Source of the DNA: Breviolum minutum Mf 1.05b.01
Taxonomy: Eukaryota > Sar > Dinophyceae > Suessiales > Symbiodiniaceae
DNA length: 64,000 bases
Assembly: GCA_000507305.1 (NCBI GenBank)
Contig: DF239545.1
Location: forward strand, 1-64,000
Reading direction: 5' to 3'
The position numbers and the translations under genes are program-made. The notes beneath the pieces were generated by a model. It saw only the letters and a program-made list of their open reading frames with translations. It was not told the DNA's origin and made no database searches. The first letter of the stretch is position 1. Every line of letters begins with the position of its first letter. Below are positions 29,504 through 42,546 of this stretch, piece after piece.

Positions 29504-32500
29504 ACCAAAGTGTCCACTACACCTGAAGCCGTAGACCTTTCCCCACCAGCAGCGGAAAGACCATAGTGCTGCAAGGGCACCAAAGACTGTGCCACTTTCA
29601 CTCCGTCTGCCGGAGTGACTAGGAATGAATGATTTGTGATGTTAAAATGAGAAAAAAAATGGGACCATGTCCAATGTCCATGTCTTGTGAATGATTCTGA
29701 CCTCCATGATGAGTTTAAGATGTCGAAACATGGCGAAATGCAGTGATCATTAGTCAGCAATCCAAGCTGGCCAGGTTCGGTAGCGGGGTGAAACCTACCC
29801 CGTAGTTGTTGAAGGAATGACCCAGTGATGACTAGTCCACGTGAGCATGGAAATTTTGTTCCGAAAAGGGAGGAAAGCTTTGGCCGACCTTCCTGGCCAA
29901 CAAGAACCACATACTATCTCAACTCTTGGACAACATGTACGTGCTTTTTTTGATCTCCAAATCTCCAACTAAAAATGCTTGAGTCATCACTCGGGCTACC
30001 TCGCAGTTTCCCATCACAGATTTGCCAGGGCAAAAGAATGACCCTGGAAGGACCCTCGAATGGCTGCGACACGACTAGAAAGGAAACAGGGCCAGTGCTT
30101 TTTTCCAGTCCAAGATTTTCAGAACATGATTTCAGTGCGACAGCAGTCAAGCTGATTGACGAACATGTGGAAAAAGTGGGCTAAGTAAGAGGAGTAGTTA
30201 CCATCCTGAAAGCTTCCCCCGAAGATGATCCTTTCCATTCAGTATGGTATGATTTCAACGCAAAAAGATGTGGATGTTTGGAAGGACAGATGCATTTCAA
30301 CCGGGGGCCCTCCGGTTGGTGCATATGCAAAGAAAGGAGGATAAGGAGGTTTGGAAGCTCCTGAAAGGTGAAAAGCAGGGGAGTTTGTTCCATCATTCTT
30401 GGAACCAGTTCTTCTACTGGTTCATGTTTCTGCAAGTTTATCCTATTGCCTATTCACCCTTTCTTTTGGGGCCCATGGAAACCACTTACGAGACCTTCAG
30501 ACCCTATATCATTATGTTACATCATTGATATTTTTCTTGCTGTTGTGGGGATGGCAGGGAGCACGGCAGAAAAGATGGACATATCCAGTTGCACCAGCGA
30601 TACGATGACGATGATGCGACTCGAATGCACGGAGAGCGAAAGTGAGGTCATGGGATCATCTTGATCATCAGTGTTCGGTATCTACCTGAGAATGTGCATT
30701 GTGAGGGTTAGCGCGGGTTGTTTTAGTTGCCCAACTGCCTAACTCAATGACCTTCAAACTTTATCAAGCGCTAGCTTGCTTGGGCCTAGAAAGATCAACT
30801 ATTCAGTTTCCTACGGAAGGAGAAGTTGGATCTTGGTGTGGGTGCGTGTCGCAGACAAATCGTTGCCTTTGTTGGTCTCGCACAGGGTAGGTGCTCTGAT
30901 AGGGGATGGACTACAGGAAGTCTGGCAGATCTGATCGGTAGTGGGACAACGGTGCCCGAAAAAGAGCATTCTTGAAAGGGAAAAAACAAGAGCCATAGAC
31001 TCTAAAAGGAGGCCTTGGGAAAACAATCGCAGTTGGCAGAAAGTTGCTTGTCCATTGTGCTGTCAGGGATGGCCCATGCCAATCCACACCAGCAACCTGT
31101 GACCTGAGGTCAATGTCAGCCGCTGACCACGCAGGGAGGATGATCGGATTGGTGGAAAAGGTGGGCATTGCATATGGCATTTCATGGAATTTCGACTTCA
31201 AGAGTTCCGCATTTCTATGTCTGAGTTTTTCGTTGGCACATGACCAGGTGTGGATGATATGGAAGCATAGTGGTGTCGGTGTCACCCTGGACATTTGACA
31301 TGGACCCCCAAGTGAATGCCCTTGAAAGGAGTTTCCTTTCAACTAAAATTTGCGATAGGTGTGTGTCTTAAGTCTTGGTGGGTGTACCACTCCATTTCAA
31401 CCGCCTCCTCGTCTTGAAATACGATTGTTTCACCAAACAAACATCTTTTGTGGCTCAAAGATGGCATGGCTGCGGGAGATGTGCAAGATGATTATTATGT
31501 ATCGGATTGCAGCAAGCATGGTGTGCATGTATGGTCTCTTTGAGGAAAACGACCTGCTTGTATAGGCACATATCTTCCTGAGATCTTCATGGGTGAGTTG
31601 TAATAAGAATAGGAATATGGGCAGTTTTTTGGCATCTAACTTTGAAGAGCAAAACAGTCAACAATGGTGAGTCAAGAATGGGCCATTCTCAAACTGCGCT
31701 GTGCAAGCTTATCCTGTAGCTGGATCACTGCAGATGTTCACTCCAAGCAAAAACTCCCGACAATCAACTAAGAATCCATCTGCATCACTTTGGAGTAGCA
31801 GATCTGCTTATTTTCTCTTCAGCATTCCTGCTGATTCCTTTTCTTTCACAAAATTGTGAAGTGCATTTCGAGGACTGCAACATTCAGTGTTTTGCAAAGC
31901 GAATACCTAGGTCCAGATTGGAAGCGTGCTGCTGAAGTGCAATCATCGTTTAAAATCAATGGGATGATAGAAATGGATAGATTCATTCCTTAAAACATAA
32001 TCCACGTTTTGCCCCCTTCGCTTTGCCAATTTCTGCTGCTGTTGTACGTAGTTTTGGAGGACGTGCCAAAGGCAGCGGTTCTTTGGCAGTGGCGCTTCCA
32101 TGAGTCTTCCATAAAAGGTGCCTTTGAGAGGGCAGGTGTGCCACACCCCCGGGTGATAGCTTTGTGCAAGGTGATATCACACTAAAGATGGTTTGTGATG
32201 GAGAAAAAGAGGAATGTCAAATGTAGAAGTAGAAAGTAGAATGACACACGCACAACACACACACAGAGAGATATCTGTATATATGTATGTAGATAGCTAT
32301 TGTCTTTTTCACAGATGTAATAATGTATGTATCTCAGTTTTTTCAAGCATGTTACTGATTTGTGCATTGGGATGTTCCCGCCCTCATCCGCGCTGGTAGT
32401 GACCGCCAGAACCAGAATGATCATACTCGTGACTGGTAGTGTCAAAGCCACCTTTCTTTCCATTGTTGCTGGGCCGGGGCACTTCCCAACTCATACCTCC

Positions 32501-34770
32501 AGGAGGATTCTTGTGGGTTTACTGTAGGCGTACTAGGAAAGTACCTTGTTGTACTCCTATTGGAGTTGTGATACGCCACTTTTGTGAGAATTATGCTAGA
32601 GACGAATAGGCCCGGCAGCAGGCAAAACAAATGGATACAAATGGTAACTTCATCACCATAGACTATGAATCCCTTTCTAGCTTCTTGAAACCAAGTCACA
32701 AGGTATGCATTGACCTGTTGAGATGAAATGTTTTCACAGGCTATTCTCCTCCTAAGCACCACGGCCCATGGAAGACCCATAACATGCTGATCATCAGGCC
32801 ACCAGTTTGGTATGTAAAAAGCAACATCCGACCTCCACTAACCCCAGGTGACCATGCTGGGAAGGCTCGAAAAACCACAACTTTCTAGGGGTGTTTTTGG
32901 TGCAGATTGAAGCAGGACCACCTCAAATTCACTGGTTCAATTTTTTTCGGCAAGGATCGAGTCGATGAGTTCTTTTTCAAGTGCTCACCATGGGGCGTTT
33001 TTTTTTCTTTTTTTTCCTTCTCCTCTCCTCCAAGTGTGCAAATATGTAGTAGATCTTGAATGCACAGATGGATTTATGGAACCCATGTAAGAAGGCTTCA
33101 AGCACCCTTCCTGGATTGCATTTCTGAAAGGTGAGGTACCACAGCATCGGCATCTTTGTTGGGTTCAGCAAAATTCTGATTCTTAAGGGGCTTTCGAAGG
33201 ATCATCAGTTTCTTTTTGACTGTGGGTGGATGAACAATTTCATGTGTTTTCTGCGGAAATACTGCGAACACCTTCGCAATGAAGAAATCATGGAAGTGCA
33301 GAATGCGCACCAGTATAGGCACATAGATTTGGGATGGTGTCCAGTATTCCAATCAACCAGCTACTGGTAATTGCGGCGCAAAAATATCCAAGGTTATCCC
33401 AAGTTTCAGAAAGCTTCGAGTATAGCATTTCAACACAGCACCCTTTCGCCCCGCCAGGGTGGCACGGACCGGATTTTGCGTGCTGATTTGTCTTAGGCCT
33501 GAGTTGGGTCGTTGTTTGTAGGGACCTGAAGTTGCCCCCAGTCCCCTCAAAAAAAAGGGGGCAACCAGCTGAGATTCACGAAAGTATCTAGAAATATGAT
33601 ATACATACGTGACTGGAGGGGAAAATTTCACAACACCTAACCGATGAGACAAAAACCCTATGGTAACTCCGTTGCGTTTTGATGCAACGAACATGGCGAA
33701 CGTGTCTTGCATTTCTCTCAGCTGCTTTTAGAGGTGCTGCTGGGTAGCAGCCCAGGATGAAGACTCCAGCAGTTTTTATCTGGATGTACGCTGACTCAGT
33801 GATTTTATTCAAGGAGTTGTTTGGCCAAACAATTTCATGGGCGTCCATAGTTCGATTAAATCCAGGCTGGGAAAGGCTTCAGGCTTGCTTAGATCGCTGC
33901 TATTGCTGAGGCCTTGCGAGATAGGGCAGTGGATGGAACCCTCCGTGTGGATACCAAACAGTCCATGGTTCCTGTCACATGATGTCACAGGTGCAAAGCA
34001 AACATGCCGTTGGACATCTTTTTTCGACAGTTTTTTCTTTCATCTTCAGTAGTTACATTAGTTTCATCCATGTTGTTGTTCTTCTTCTTCTTGTTGTTCT
34101 TGTGCTTTTCTTTGATCATATCTTGTATCATGGGAACTGACGCCTCCAAAATGGCTCCCTGCAAAGAAATGACCTAATATCAGAGACCATGATGGCTGAT
34201 CTTAATCTCCTGTATCCATGCTGACACCCACCAACCACCATCTTGAGGATCAGTGGTGGCACAGATCAGTAGCTCAGGAGATCCACAACCCGAGGCATTG
34301 GGTGACTCATGGAATCGTGACCTGGAAGAAAGACTGGCAAAATACCAGGGCTTCATTCAGAAACTTCTTATTGAATAAGGCCTTAATAAAGCCATTGAAA
34401 AATCAATGGAAGGAGAGAACCTTAGCTTTCTGGTTTGTTGGTTGGGACTTCACCTTCTTTGGCTACATTTGGAAGAGGTGGTGAACAGTTGGGGATCAAG
34501 CCTTTACCCAAATTGGAATTCAAGTTGGTCAAAATGATAAGCAGCTCCCAATTCATTGTACATGAAATGACATGGCAAGTCGTTCTACACTTAAAAAAAT
34601 CACAGATTCCCCCCCAATTTCCCCCCCAAGCATGTAGGCAGATAGGGAACTTCCATTTCGGTATTTATATTTTTCTAGGATGCGCCAAATCCCATCAGTC
34701 AGGCCGTCAGGATGTAAAATCGAGAAGTTGATGCCTTTGGCACCCAAGAAAATGATGGGTATGAAAGGAC
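29504..34770. other. Unassigned stretch
   Basis: No firm gene. At 30557-30663 (+) a short run (MDISSCTSDTMTMMRLE) ends in a stop. At 32463 reading left (-), the first residues MERKVALTLPVTSMIILVLA look like a signal peptide, but no downstream domain or splice partner was recognised. Dinucleotide and poly(A/T) tracts are common. Confidence 0.3.
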
Positions 34771-34776
34771 CTCATG

Positions 34777-34878
34777 TCGATGGTTCAGAAATCCTGCACC
34801 ACCTGGGATGGTTAAAACCCTGTAAATAATGTGATATTCATCATCCTTGGTGGTGCAGGATTTTGTCCATCAACAGTA
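34777..34878. mobile_element. MITE-like element, CTGTTGATGG family, copy 2 (left end decayed)
   Basis: The right end CCATCAACAGTA is at 34867-34878. The left end retains only CGATGG followed by TTCAGAAATCCTGCACCACC. The interior ACCACCTGGGATGGTTAAAACCCTGTAAATAATG matches, over shorter pieces, the 48.5-kb copy. Inverted CCTGCACCACC and GGTGGTGCAGG extend the hairpin. Confidence 0.65.
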
Positions 34879-37800
34879 TTTTTCACCTTCGATTTTTATG
34901 AAGATGAAAGGAATGGGGTTATTCCATGCCTTGAAGATTCCTTGTGGCTTTCAGCAGCTCAGCCTCAGTGGTGTGCTGCACAGGTGCAGCTGTCTTCCTT
35001 CTTGCACTTGGGCCAGGGGTCCTTAAGAGGGAAGATAGTCTCTCATAGGACCGTAGGTCAAGTCAATTTCCACTAAAAAGATCCAATCAGTGATGGAGAA
35101 TATTTAGAATTTAGATGTACTGTGAATTGTCATCAATGGTGGGCAAGTCAATGGCTTGATACATATCTTTTTTGCTAGTTGGGTGTGTGTAAGCTTTTAG
35201 ACGCAGGCTCTTGCCCAACAAAAACGCTGCGTTGGCCCCATTCCGCCATGGAAACTGACCTGCAGATCTTCATTCTAGATACCACTTGTTCCGTTGTCAG
35301 GGCATGTATTCAAAACATGCCACGTCCCTCTCCCACCAAAAAATCAGACCCTCAAACAACAACAGACAGTACTCCCTCGAAAAATTGACATCTCAAATGG
35401 AAAATCACCGATTGAAAAAAAGAGATACTGTACATCTTCAAATATATTTTTCCATTTAGTGATTTTTCACGGGAAGTAAATTTCCTTGCGAGTCTTCCGA
35501 CATTTACCTTCCGAGGCTGCTTGCAGATCGCCAACCTCAGCGACTTTGGCTGCGAGGCACGGGAGCAAACGAAGGAGGAAATTGATGGATCTCAATTTTT
35601 GTGCTTCAATTTCTCCAAGCTTGGTTTGGGGGGTTGGAGGGATCTCTTGCCATCAGGGGAGATTTTCTTCTTGATTTTGCTGAGAAATGTTTTTTTTTGA
35701 AATCAATGGTTAGTTTGGGGTTGGTACTTTTTGGATTATCAATGTAGAAATCCGTTTCATTAGACGGTTGAAGGTGGACAGTAACTAAGAGCCGTAATGA
35801 CATTGAACATACTGGCGTATTACGTAGAGACTTAACACCTCATTGCAAGATTTCTTTGGAACTTGGGTGTATCCCGTTATATTTATGTCATGCTAGTATA
35901 TGATATTATTCCATACATACTTGAGTGTTTTACTTGGTAATATCATACATCAAACAACAATTCTATACACCTCGCCCCGGGGACCTTTTGCCAAGAGGTG
36001 ACTAGCAAGTCGAGCAGATTGGATTGCCTCAGCTGGTCACTTGGCTTGGCAGGCATTAAACGAAGCTTTTGGTGGAGAAAGGAAAGCCATCTACTCCTAG
36101 TGTTAAGGGAAGCCATTTTGAAATGTGTAGATCAGAAACTGTCAGATCCATTCAGATTCGCTTGTACACATCACTTGGTATAGTAGACATTGTTGTACAG
36201 GAATGAAAATCAGGATGAATTTCCTTGCGCCCTTACACCACATCACCGCGGAAACACACATTTTTTGCCGAACCATCAAGTAGGTAGCCACAAACAAATC
36301 AGCAATCAAGAATCAGCAAGTCTACCAAATTAGCCATCTTTGACCCCATTTCTCCTGAGCCATCAGGAATGAGATGCATTTTGCAAATCACATGTGGCAT
36401 TTGGATCTTTTCGGACAACAATTATCCTTAAAAAAGGATCTTTCGGGTGGTTGGCCAAAATTGGTACATAATATCAAATGTATTGAACCAGTTAGCAGGA
36501 AAGATACCACTTACACAAATATATCATCAGGTATGTATGCAGTGGATTATCTTAGTATATTGTACAATATTTTCCTTTTCAGTTATAAATAAAGTTAGAG
36601 ATAATTTTTTCATACTCTCTTCGCCGACCTTTTGAGCAGATGTGACATACAATTTTCACCGGCTGGACTCATGGAGAGAGAACATATAATTTTCCAACTT
36701 GTGAACTCTCCGAGCCACCCCCGGCTTACCACCCCCCAAATCCAATGGTTACCCAACAAAAAACCGGGGTTTTCCTTGGGGTTTCCTTGGCCCAAAATAC
36801 CGTCACGGGAATGACCAGCACTGCTCCTCGAGGTGTGAGGAGCAACAGGTTGATGCCAGGCTTGAAGATGTAGTATGATTTCGCTTGGGGACAAAAATGG
36901 TATGTTTGGTGAAACGGGAACTCCAGTCTGAAAAGGCAACATTTTGCCTCCGGGGTTTTTGGGGACGTCGGCACGTCTCGAGGCTTCCGCAAAGTGTCTT
37001 CTTGCAAGGCAGTGAGCAGGGGCGCTTAGCAACTCCGACGAAGAAAGCACGAAATGAACTCCTGAGCCGCTAATGAGTTGTGCCCAATGACATGGCATCA
37101 AAGTGAAAGTTGATGATCAGTCAAACCCCGGAAAAGGAGATGTGTTTTCCATTCCTTCCAGATAGTTAGGTGCTCCTGCTGCAACGACCCAGAGCTGTTG
37201 GACTCCGTACAAGTGGCCAGTACTTGCGATTTGCTGGGATTCCCGGTGTGGTTGGCGAAAGTATGGAGAAAATGGTTCGTTGATCTAGGATTGCTGGTGT
37301 GCATTAGGTGTGCTATGCCAAGAAACCCCTATGAAAGGGATGGTTGCTTGGGGATATCGAATCTTCTGTTGCTGGGTGAGTGTAGTCCACAGATTGATGT
37401 CCAAGGTTGATAGCAAAACTTATCCCAAGAAGCTGACTTTAAGCGGATTTCAGCCAGGAAGATGTCCAGGAGAAGAAATCCACCAAGTTGAATTAGCAAT
37501 GATAAGCATTGTCATTACAGAAAGCTGTGAGATGATGCTCCGGTATCATCAAAAGCACCCTTCTTTTGTGGGAAAAAGATTGATGTAAGTTTATAGGATG
37601 GTCTGCCATAGGATATTCAACCTTGAACATGACGAAAAGCCTCAAAGAATATGAAGCCCAAATCAATATCAACCACTGTTTGTTTTAATTGTGGCGGCGC
37701 GGCCAATAGTTGCATCAGACAAGTGCTGACTACGAATGGCTGGTTGAGAAAGGGGAAATGTTCGATCACATGACCATACTTCAGCTTTGGTGATTTTCAG

Positions 37801-40163
37801 TCGGACTCATGATTCGTTCAAAGAGTCTTCAACAGCACTGAAACCAAAAACATTTGTTGACTCTTCCCTAAGGACACATCAAATGTTTGTTCTGTCCTTT
37901 TCTGTCTCGATGCCTGTGTCGACTTCACGCCTTTCCATTCGCTCTACGTCACTTGGTTACTTGGTGTTTCACCAACCCGCAGGCTGTGTGAAGATCAGGA
38001 AAATGACATCTATGGAGCTACTTTGGCCGCAATGAGGAATTTGTTTCACGACGTAGGGCGAGGTGAGAGGGGAGAATTTTACATGAACTACATCTATTTG
38101 CATATGAGTTACTTTAAGGTGTTGTAAGACACTGCTCAGTTTGATAGAACAAGTTCGCTTTTATCTCCAACTTGCTCAAAGAAAACATCAAAGATTTGCT
38201 TATCTATCGGTTTATTCGTTTATCTATCTATCTATCTATCTGTCTGTCTATCTATCTGTCTAGCTGTCTTAAAACAAGCTGTTGGTCCATCTTCCTAGAT
38301 CTCCCCAATCCACCGGCTTTTCCCCTCATCCAAGTTAGTTCTTGCGCCCAGGCTCCTGCTTTTGCCAGCGCGGCACGTCGCAGTGCAAGCTGTGGCGGAG
38401 TGGATACGTATTCTGCCTTTCGGCAATGGGATGGGATGAGCCCGTGGGAAAGCCCAGGGCTGGGTGGAATTCCTTGATGGCCATACAACATGGATACCCC
38501 CCCAAAAATGGCCATAGTTAAAAGGAGATTCCTTGGCTGCCTTGCCAGCGATTCGCCTCATTTTCCGTCCCCTCGCCAGGTTGGGACGTCGTGGTGCCTT
38601 CGCTGTACCTTACGGTGTATGGTATGAGGCCGAAACGAGCGAGAAATGCTGGGAGTTGTCGCACTCAAATCAGGATTTTGTGTTTTTGCTAGTCTAATAT
38701 GACTAGCATGACTAGATTCTTATGAAACTCATGGAATGAAAACAAAGGAATTTCACGTTTGGCCTTTTTGACAAACATCAGGTGGTTGCAGCTCACCTAC
38801 CAGATGTGAGGGAGCCAACTTTGTGACCTCTTGGGTCCCAAGTTAGGGGTGAAACAACCAGGACAAGTGGATCATAGTTGCCATGCTGGATTTGGCAGGT
38901 AACCAGTGTAGCAAAAGTTTCCAAGTGGCAACCAGTAGTTTTTTTTGATTCGGGTCCAGACTTACAGCCTCCACAATCCACACACAGTAGTTGAGAAGTA
39001 TGGTAAATCCTCCCAACTGTGGAAGGCAAAGATCGACCCCAACAGGTTGTTTTTAAGGAAACAAATTTCCTATGTCAGGATGCCATCTTCGTTTTCTCCA
39101 TATTTTCCAGGTTTTTTGGATCCCAAAAATTCCTCATGGAATCACACCTAGAAACACGAAACCCTGAGGTCCTGACGCGGAATGTGTCCACCTTTGCCAA
39201 CAGCAGCAATGAATGGCAGACGTCCGGCCCTCCTTGAGCATGGACAGAAGAAAACATAACCGGCGGGAACAGTAGGAGAAGATTTGCATTGGTCCCATTC
39301 GTCACGTGTTTTTTTCCTTTTCTGAAAACTGGCTCAAACTTTGGGGTTTTCAAAGGGGTTTTCTCAAGATTGGTCATTTCTATAGTCTTGGTTGGTTCCT
39401 TTTGGAGTCCAACGAATTTAGAGCAACAAAACCGCGAAGTTTAACACCCTGAAAAGTTACCGAACCCCAAAAGCATCATTTTTGCAGGGGCGAACTGTTA
39501 AACTGTGGGGGAGTAGAATCAAAAAAGCCATCAGACTACACATCCGATGCCAAGGTATGCCAACATGAGCTACTTCTTACATGCGGTGCATGTCGAGACA
39601 GGATGGCCGGTGTAAGGTCCTTGGTGCTGTCCCAAAGCTACAGCAAAAACAGTGGTTTTGCAAGTTGTTTTTCGTGCCTAGATATGGTATACATATAATC
39701 ATAGGTATATATATATACATATGATTATATTATTTTCATTAATACCTGTTAAAAATACATACATATCTGTGTGTTTACATGTAGTAAATATAGCACAACA
39801 AAAACAAAAAAGCACTTGGGTTGTCCCTTGTCACATGCAGCACGATTCAGCTCAACTGAGGTTTGCACATCAGATGCTCTTGGGCTTTTTGCCCGAATGT
39901 GGCGCTGCCCGAGGGGCACTTGAGTCGATGACAACATCGAATGACTGACAACAGCGATGAACCAGTGCTCCATTTTTAAACTAGCATTGTTAGCCTTTTG
40001 TTTGAAGACATGTACATGTATTTTTTTTATCAATATACACACTTAATTATATGTATGTGGGTGTTATGTATGTATATATACATCTTTGACATTGATCCAA
40101 AAAAAAACTGTTTCGGGATCCCAGAAAAAACCACTGCAAAACTGATACCCAAAAAAACCGGAG
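34879..40163. other. Unassigned stretch with one exon-like piece and a TCTA repeat
   Basis: A good exon candidate on + is 38352-38407 (APAFASAARRSASCGGVDT) between GCCCAG and GTATTC. Others are weaker, for example EDVQEKKSTKLN near 37457. A (TCTA/TCTG)n microsatellite lies at 38218-38270 and (AT)n near 39700. No product can be named. Confidence 0.35.
38218..38270. repeat. (TCTA)n/(TCTG)n microsatellite
   Basis: Interrupted tetranucleotide run of TCTA with TCTG variants over about 50 bp. Lies upstream of an exon-like piece at 38352. Confidence 0.8.
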
Positions 40164-42546
40164 GTCTTCACTACGATGCCTTCCGGCAGCAAGTGATTGC
40201 ATTGGTTGGGGTGTCTCAGCTTGGCGATGAGTTCACCACTCCACAAGTTGCGCGTCGGGAGGCACCGGATTTAGAAAAAAAACCAAGGAAAACGCCTATA
40301 CACTTTTTTTTGTGCCCCCACCCCCCCCCAAATGACTGGAAAAAATTGACCCAATGGTTCATGGAATTTTTCCAGGTTATATGACACTAGCTTCCTGTTC
40401 TATTAGAGGGGTATAGGCTAGGTACCATAGTAGAAGACTCCATTGAGGCCCGCACTACTGGCGGCGGTGCAGATCCGAGTTTTTGTGGTGACGCTTTCGT
40501 CTGATGGAAGATGTGAAGAAACAGATTCGACTTGAGAATAAACAAGGCTTATCTCAAATTGAGAAGTAGAATAGGATGTCAGATGTGGATAAAGTTGGGA
40601 GCTATTCCCTTTTTTGTAGAGTCATGAAATGTTGGTTTATGCATGGCCGTTATTAAGCTTTATCATCCTATATGCCACATATGCATGTGACATATATATA
40701 TATATGCATGATACAGTATAACATCATTTAATATAAGACATCCAATATATTATTAGATTATATATAGTTACAACTATATACATATTCAGCTACATGTTCT
40801 GAACAAAGATGTTTCCCCATTATTAGACACGTGTCGTGAGTCTCCCTCAAAATATAGAGGTGAGCGGACCCAGATGAGCAAAAGCTGAGCTTAAGATTCC
40901 ACATCCAACAAGTGCCATTGTTGACCCTGAGGTGTCCATGTCACCGTGTGTGGCATCCCAGCATCCGCTGGCAGAACCGATATTTCACTCCGGAGAGCAC
41001 TAAATTTCACCCATTTCACCCCCTGCACAAAAAACAAACAGCTGACTGTAGCTGTGCTTTCGGTCAAAATTAAACTCCTTAGCCCAAAAAAGCAATGGGC
41101 ACCTTCAATTTTTGACTCTTCAATGTTTGGTTGCACCTTAAAAAAATGATACCCTTGCACCAACCAGATATGAAACATATACAACACCATACTGGTCCAA
41201 GGATGCCTATGTAAAATTTGTTACATTTCCTAGCAACCAAAAATCGGAGTTATGCTTAGTTGAAGGGAGTCGTCACCTCAGAGCATCAATGTCCGCTAAG
41301 GTTGTGCCCGAGTTGTAGTGATGGTGTCCGCATGGTGAAGGCGACAGGGGGGTTGGGATCTGGAAATATGAAACCTCCAAGAACTATGCCTTTCTTTCCG
41401 GGGATGATTGGCAGCAAAAAGTCGAAGCACGTTTGGGTTGGTTCGAAAGTGTAGCAGCTCGAAGTTTGGGTTCATGAATTTGCAATGAGGATAGCACCTG
41501 TGCTACATTCCCATGAAGTCCTGATTGTTTCATGATGGGATTCCTACACAATCCTCTATATATTATAATTGGTTATGTAGTTGTAGAAGTGGCTAGTTGT
41601 GCCTTTGAATAGGTGCATTTCAACCTACTGAAGGACTGAATCGAAGCTTGTCAATGTTTTTTCTTTTTGAATGCGCTTATGAAATACTTGCATGCCTTCC
41701 ATAGAGAGTTTTGTATACATACTAACGTACTAACATCATATCGGAAAACCGTTGGAATATAGTAGAATATACATATATATACACATTATATATATATATA
41801 TATCTAATCTATGTATGTACAAATTCACCTTGATACACATGTAGTTCCTTAATCATACTTATATGCATGCTCACTATGAATGGTTTCCATGCTGGTAGAT
41901 AAGTATATTTGCGGACCTTGCTGTTTTGGCCAAAAGGCAAGCATTGGTATATAGACTGACAAAACTTGCAGAAAATATGATACTGCCCGGAATCTCCTTA
42001 CGATCAGCGAATGGTAACTTGGTGGTTTGGGATTCTAAGGGTGTTCCTAAGTAACGATCCCTTTCATAACGGGATCCCAGGAATCCAACCCACCAGGGCC
42101 CAAACCACGGACCGGGACCAGGTCCTAGAAGCTCTCAGTGATGCGGAGGCGCAACTCTATGAGATGGCCTCGCCCGTACGGAAATGGCCCAGCGGAATGG
42201 ATGGATATGGGATGATATTTTTTTTGGGAACGGGGAAGAAAACGAGGCTTTTCGACTTTTAACTTTTGGACCTTCCAACAGTTAAATCAACATTCTAGGT
42301 GGGTTTCAAATATTTTTTACTTTCATCCCTACCTGGGGGAAGGTTTTCCATTTTGACTCATATTTTTCAAAAGAAGTGAAATCTTCCCGTTGTTTTGTCG
42401 GGAAAGCTTCAGTTCAGGTGGTCTCGTCGAAGTCGGTGATTTCTGCTGCCGAAATTTGGGACCCCGAGGCGTGCACCTTTGACCCCGAGAAGCGCCATGT
42501 GGCACTAGTGGTGGTACCATTGAACGACACGTGTCTTGGTGTTTAA
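40164..42546 (+). CDS. Unidentified multi-exon gene, 3' part
   Basis: Three + strand pieces look coding. The first, 40164-40261 (LHYDAFRQQVIALVGVSQLG then DEFTTPQVARRE), ends before an apparent GC donor (GCACCG). The second, about 42097-42192 (DRDQVLEALSDAEAQLYEMA), follows CACCAG. The third, 42418-42546, follows TTCAG, reads VVSSKSVISAAEIWDPEACT and ends CLGV at a TAA. I do not recognise the family. The three may belong to one gene, but about 1.8 kb without a visible exon separates the first two, so two genes are possible. Tandem (AT)n in the middle is probably intronic. Confidence 0.35.

Noticed and set aside
32370-32463. Signal-peptide-like start on the - strand
   Set aside because: Hydrophobic N-terminus only; no downstream exon, domain or splice evidence. 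Kept as a note under the unassigned stretch.
35527-35589. IANLSDFGCEAREQTKEE as the DFG exon of the 4-5 kb kinase
   Set aside because: The DFG match is short, another frame is equally plausible coding, it lies 30 kb away beyond another gene, and no HRD exon was found nearby.
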